Positions 32,415-33,673 of a stretch of 33,673 nucleotides of DNA are shown in pieces. The translations under genes and the position numbers were made by a program. The notes below the pieces were generated by a model. It did no database searches. It was not told the DNA's origin and saw nothing but the letters and a program-made list of their open reading frames with translations. The stretch is from NCBI GenBank assembly GCA_938015525.1, contig CALLPC010000031.1, positions 1 through 33,673 of the forward strand, in the 5' to 3' direction. The number at the start of each line of letters is the position of its first letter. Within the stretch, counting starts at the first letter, position 1. This DNA is from an uncultured Dehalococcoidia bacterium. GTDB lineage: Bacteria > Chloroflexota > Dehalococcoidia > Tepidiformales > Tepidiformaceae.

Positions 32415-33022
32415 ACTACGACGGCCTCGTCTCCCGCCACCTCAACCGCCGCCTCAGCCGGCCCGCCGCCCGCGCCCTCCGCCGCACCCCCGTCACCCCC
32501 AACCACGTCACCGCCTTCACCCTCCTCCTCGCCATCGCCGCCGGCGCCATGCTCGCCGCCGGCTGGAACATCCCCGGCGGCCTCGCCGTCCAGGCCGTCA
32601 GCATCATCGACGGCGTCGACGGCGAACTCGCCCGCCTCAAGAACGCCGCCACCCGCCTCGGCGCCGTCTTCGACGCCGTCACCGACCGCTACGCCGATGC
32701 CGCCATCATCGCCGGCATGACCGTCTACGCCGCCCGCTTCGAAGACTGGCCCCGGCCCGAGTTCGTCGGCCTCCTCGCCCTCGGCGCCTCCCTCATCGTC
32801 AGCTACAGCCGCGCCCGCATCGAAGCCGACCTCCCCCACGCCGCCCGCGCCGCCAACCTCGATAGCATCTTCGGACTCGCCAGCCGCGACGTTCGCTCCC
32901 TCCTCCTCGCCCTCGGCGCCGTCCTCGGCCAGTGCTACCTCGCCCTCGCCCTCGTCACCCTCCTCGCCGCCCTCACCATCGCCTGGCGCCTCCTCTACCT
33001 CCGCCTCCACCCCGCCCCCTGA
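32411..33022 (+). CDS. CDP-alcohol phosphotransferase, probable di-myo-inositol-phosphate-phosphate synthase
   Basis: A 203-aa membrane enzyme. The family motif D-G-x2-A-R-x8-G-x3-D-x3-D is complete: Asp70, Gly71, Ala74, Arg75, Gly84, Asp88, Asp92, with an extra Asp67 in IIDGVDGE. The N-terminus SRHLNRRLSRPAARALRRTPVTPNHVT and the GGLAVQAVSIIDGVDGELARLKN stretch resemble the DIPP-synthase domain of bifunctional inositol-phosphate enzymes more than PgsA or PssA. Five or six TM helices are visible. It would join CDP-inositol to inositol-1-phosphate (an osmolyte precursor), or to a lipid alcohol. GTG start overlapping the upstream stop. The dedicated phosphatase and inositol-phosphate synthase are not in the window. 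Confidence 0.8.
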   Translation: MNYDGLVSRHLNRRLSRPAARALRRTPVTPNHVTAFTLLLAIAAGAMLAAGWNIPGGLAVQAVSIIDGVDGELARLKNAATRLGAVFDAVTDRYADAAIIAGMTVYAARFEDWPRPEFVGLLALGASLIVSYSRARIEADLPHAARAANLDSIFGLASRDVRSLLLALGAVLGQCYLALALVTLLAALTIAWRLLYLRLHPAP

Positions 33023-33062
33023 CCCCGCTCCCCGTCCCCACCTCTACCCTCCCACCTCCCAC
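33023..33062. repeat. minisatellite-like junction repeat, copy 4
   Basis: CCCCGCTCCCCGTCCCCACC then TCTACCCTCCCACCTCCCAC fills the gap between convergent stops and runs into the last codons of the minus-strand gene, whose TAG stop (33044-33046) is inside the repeat. Confidence 0.5.
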
Positions 33063-33655
33063 CTCACCTCCGCCGTCCCGCCCCGGTCCCGCAGCTCGAT
33101 TTCCAGGAGCGCCGGCCCGCCCCCGTGCGCGAACACCACCTCCAGCCGCCCCGCCTCCGACGGCCCCGCCGCCCGCGCCACCTCCTCCCCGTCCACCCGC
33201 ACCGCCAGCTCCCCCCGGTACGCCAGCACGAACCGGTACCGCCCCTCACCCGGCAGCTCCACCTCCGCGCTCGCCACCAGGCTCCACCGGTCATCCGCCA
33301 GGTCCGGGAACGGCGCCCCCGCGTACGAAAGCGAGAGCCCCTCCACCGCCCCATCCGCCGCCTTCACGTGCCCGCTCGAAGGCCGGTCATCGAACACCTC
33401 CACCCGGAACCGCCCCGGCCGCCCCAGCTCCCGCAGCGGCAGCGGCGTCGGCGTCGGCACCGCCGTCACCCGCGCCGTCGGCGTCGCCCCGGGCATCACC
33501 GTCCCCCGTTCGCCGCTCCCCGCTCCCCGCTGCCCGCTGCCTGCTGCCTGCTCCCTGCTCCCCGCTCCCCCCTCATCCACGAACTGCCACGCAATCACCC
33601 CCACCACCACCATCACCGCCAGCGCGACCACCTCGCGAACACCAATCCCGCGCAT
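33044..33655 (-). CDS. membrane-anchored PA14-like beta-sandwich protein with a repeat-encoded linker
   Basis: 203 aa. An N-terminal TM segment (about 9-26) is followed by a Gly/Ser/Arg/Gln linker (about 28-52) with a 7-residue pattern (GAGSREQ, AAGSGQR, GAGSGER), a Thr/Pro stretch, and a C-terminal domain of about 125 residues. FPDLADDRWSLVASAEVELP, GRYRFVLAYRGELAVRVDGEEV and the following strands resemble a PA14 domain, a carbohydrate-binding sandwich. The linker is encoded by eight 7-nt repeats at 33515-33570. Start ATG 33655, with GAGACT (33663-33668) ending 7 nt upstream. The protein is probably exposed outside the membrane; its ligand is unknown. Confidence 0.65.
   Translation of the reverse strand: MRGIGVREVVALAVMVVVGVIAWQFVDEGGAGSREQAAGSGQRGAGSGERGTVMPGATPTARVTAVPTPTPLPLRELGRPGRFRVEVFDDRPSSGHVKAADGAVEGLSLSYAGAPFPDLADDRWSLVASAEVELPGEGRYRFVLAYRGELAVRVDGEEVARAAGPSEAGRLEVVFAHGGGPALLEIELRDRGGTAEVRWEVGG
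33515..33570. repeat. eight-copy heptanucleotide tandem repeat inside a coding region
   Basis: Plus-strand units: GCTCCCC x2, GCTGCCC, GCTGCCT x2, GCTCCCT, GCTCCCC x2, exactly period 7. Seven is not a multiple of three, so a change of one unit would shift the frame of the PA14-like gene before its C-terminal domain. Confidence 0.85.
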
Positions 33656-33662
33656 CCCCCAC

Positions 33663-33668
33663 AGTCTC
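33663..33668 (-). promoter_or_regulatory. candidate -10 box GAGACT of the PA14-like gene
   Basis: GAGACT on the minus strand ends 7 nt before the ATG; the ACTGT that follows resembles the alpha/beta hydrolase promoter at 4191-4196. The window ends here, so the -35 region cannot be seen. Confidence 0.35.
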
Positions 33669-33673
33669 CCACC

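Noticed and set aside
1..33673. CRISPR arrays, tRNA or rRNA genes, insertion sequences, integrases and phage genes.
   Set aside because: I found no regularly spaced direct repeats of CRISPR size, no recognisable tRNA or rRNA sequence and no transposase or integrase motif. A tRNA scan program would settle the tRNA question.

Overview
The window is a GC-rich (roughly 70% by eye) stretch of bacterial chromosome, densely packed with genes on both strands. I see no rRNA, tRNA, CRISPR array, insertion sequence or phage gene. Gene content (split b6-type cytochrome b complex, RecQ, PgpH-like phosphodiesterase, S21-YqeY pair, a probable inositol-phosphate osmolyte pair) together with many apparently leaderless genes suggests an aerobic, possibly thermophilic member of the Chloroflexota, perhaps near Tepidiforma. 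That placement is an inference from gene content, not from a marker-gene comparison.

Layout. 1-2488 (+): the tail of a Pro/Thr-rich surface protein, an acyl-CoA synthetase and a PilZ-domain protein. 2493-4183 (-): dapB and an alpha/beta hydrolase. 4234-4761 (+): a DinB-like protein. 4788-9603 (-): recQ, a CapA-family protein with a substrate-binding-like N-terminal part, and an HDOD protein. 9776-10516 (+): a family 2 glycosyltransferase. 10685-14969 (+): a respiratory operon made of a 39-aa membrane peptide, cytochrome b (b6 type), subunit IV, a Rieske protein, and a striking fusion of cytochrome c, six LysM repeats and a type-1 copper domain. 15129-17571 (+): a degenerate desulforedoxin-like protein, a DUF1992 protein, rpsU, yqeY and a HAD hydrolase. 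17618-24779 (+): a PgpH-like phosphodiesterase, purQ, a DUF4389 membrane protein, purL and a site-2 protease with CBS domains. 24804-27984: a divergent, head-to-head overlapping pair (a lipoprotein with a glycosidase-like fold, and a MecA/PBP2-like transpeptidase). 27989-31278 (-): an enoyl-CoA hydratase-like protein and a CtpE-like P-type ATPase. 31473-31562 (-): a 29-aa membrane peptide. 31669-33022 (+): a 9-codon leader peptide, a nucleotidyltransferase and a CDP-alcohol phosphotransferase, probably the split pair for di-myo-inositol phosphate or a related phosphodiester. 33044-33655 (-): a membrane-anchored PA14-like protein with a heptanucleotide repeat array in its coding sequence.

How it works together. 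The bc operon should take electrons from (mena)quinol through cytochrome b, heme ci and the Rieske centre to the multidomain cytochrome c/cupredoxin protein. Its LysM array would hold two redox centres in the cell wall; the presence of a transpeptidase gene nearby fits a peptidoglycan wall. A second theme is expression: about a dozen genes have a -10 hexamer ending 6-8 nt before the start codon, so transcription should begin at the start codon, whereas the respiratory operon, the gene at 15129, rpsU and the DUF4389 gene have a leader and a Shine-Dalgarno sequence. Short minisatellite-like repeats built on GCTCCCC and GGAGGTT units sit in several gene junctions, and one copy lies inside a gene.
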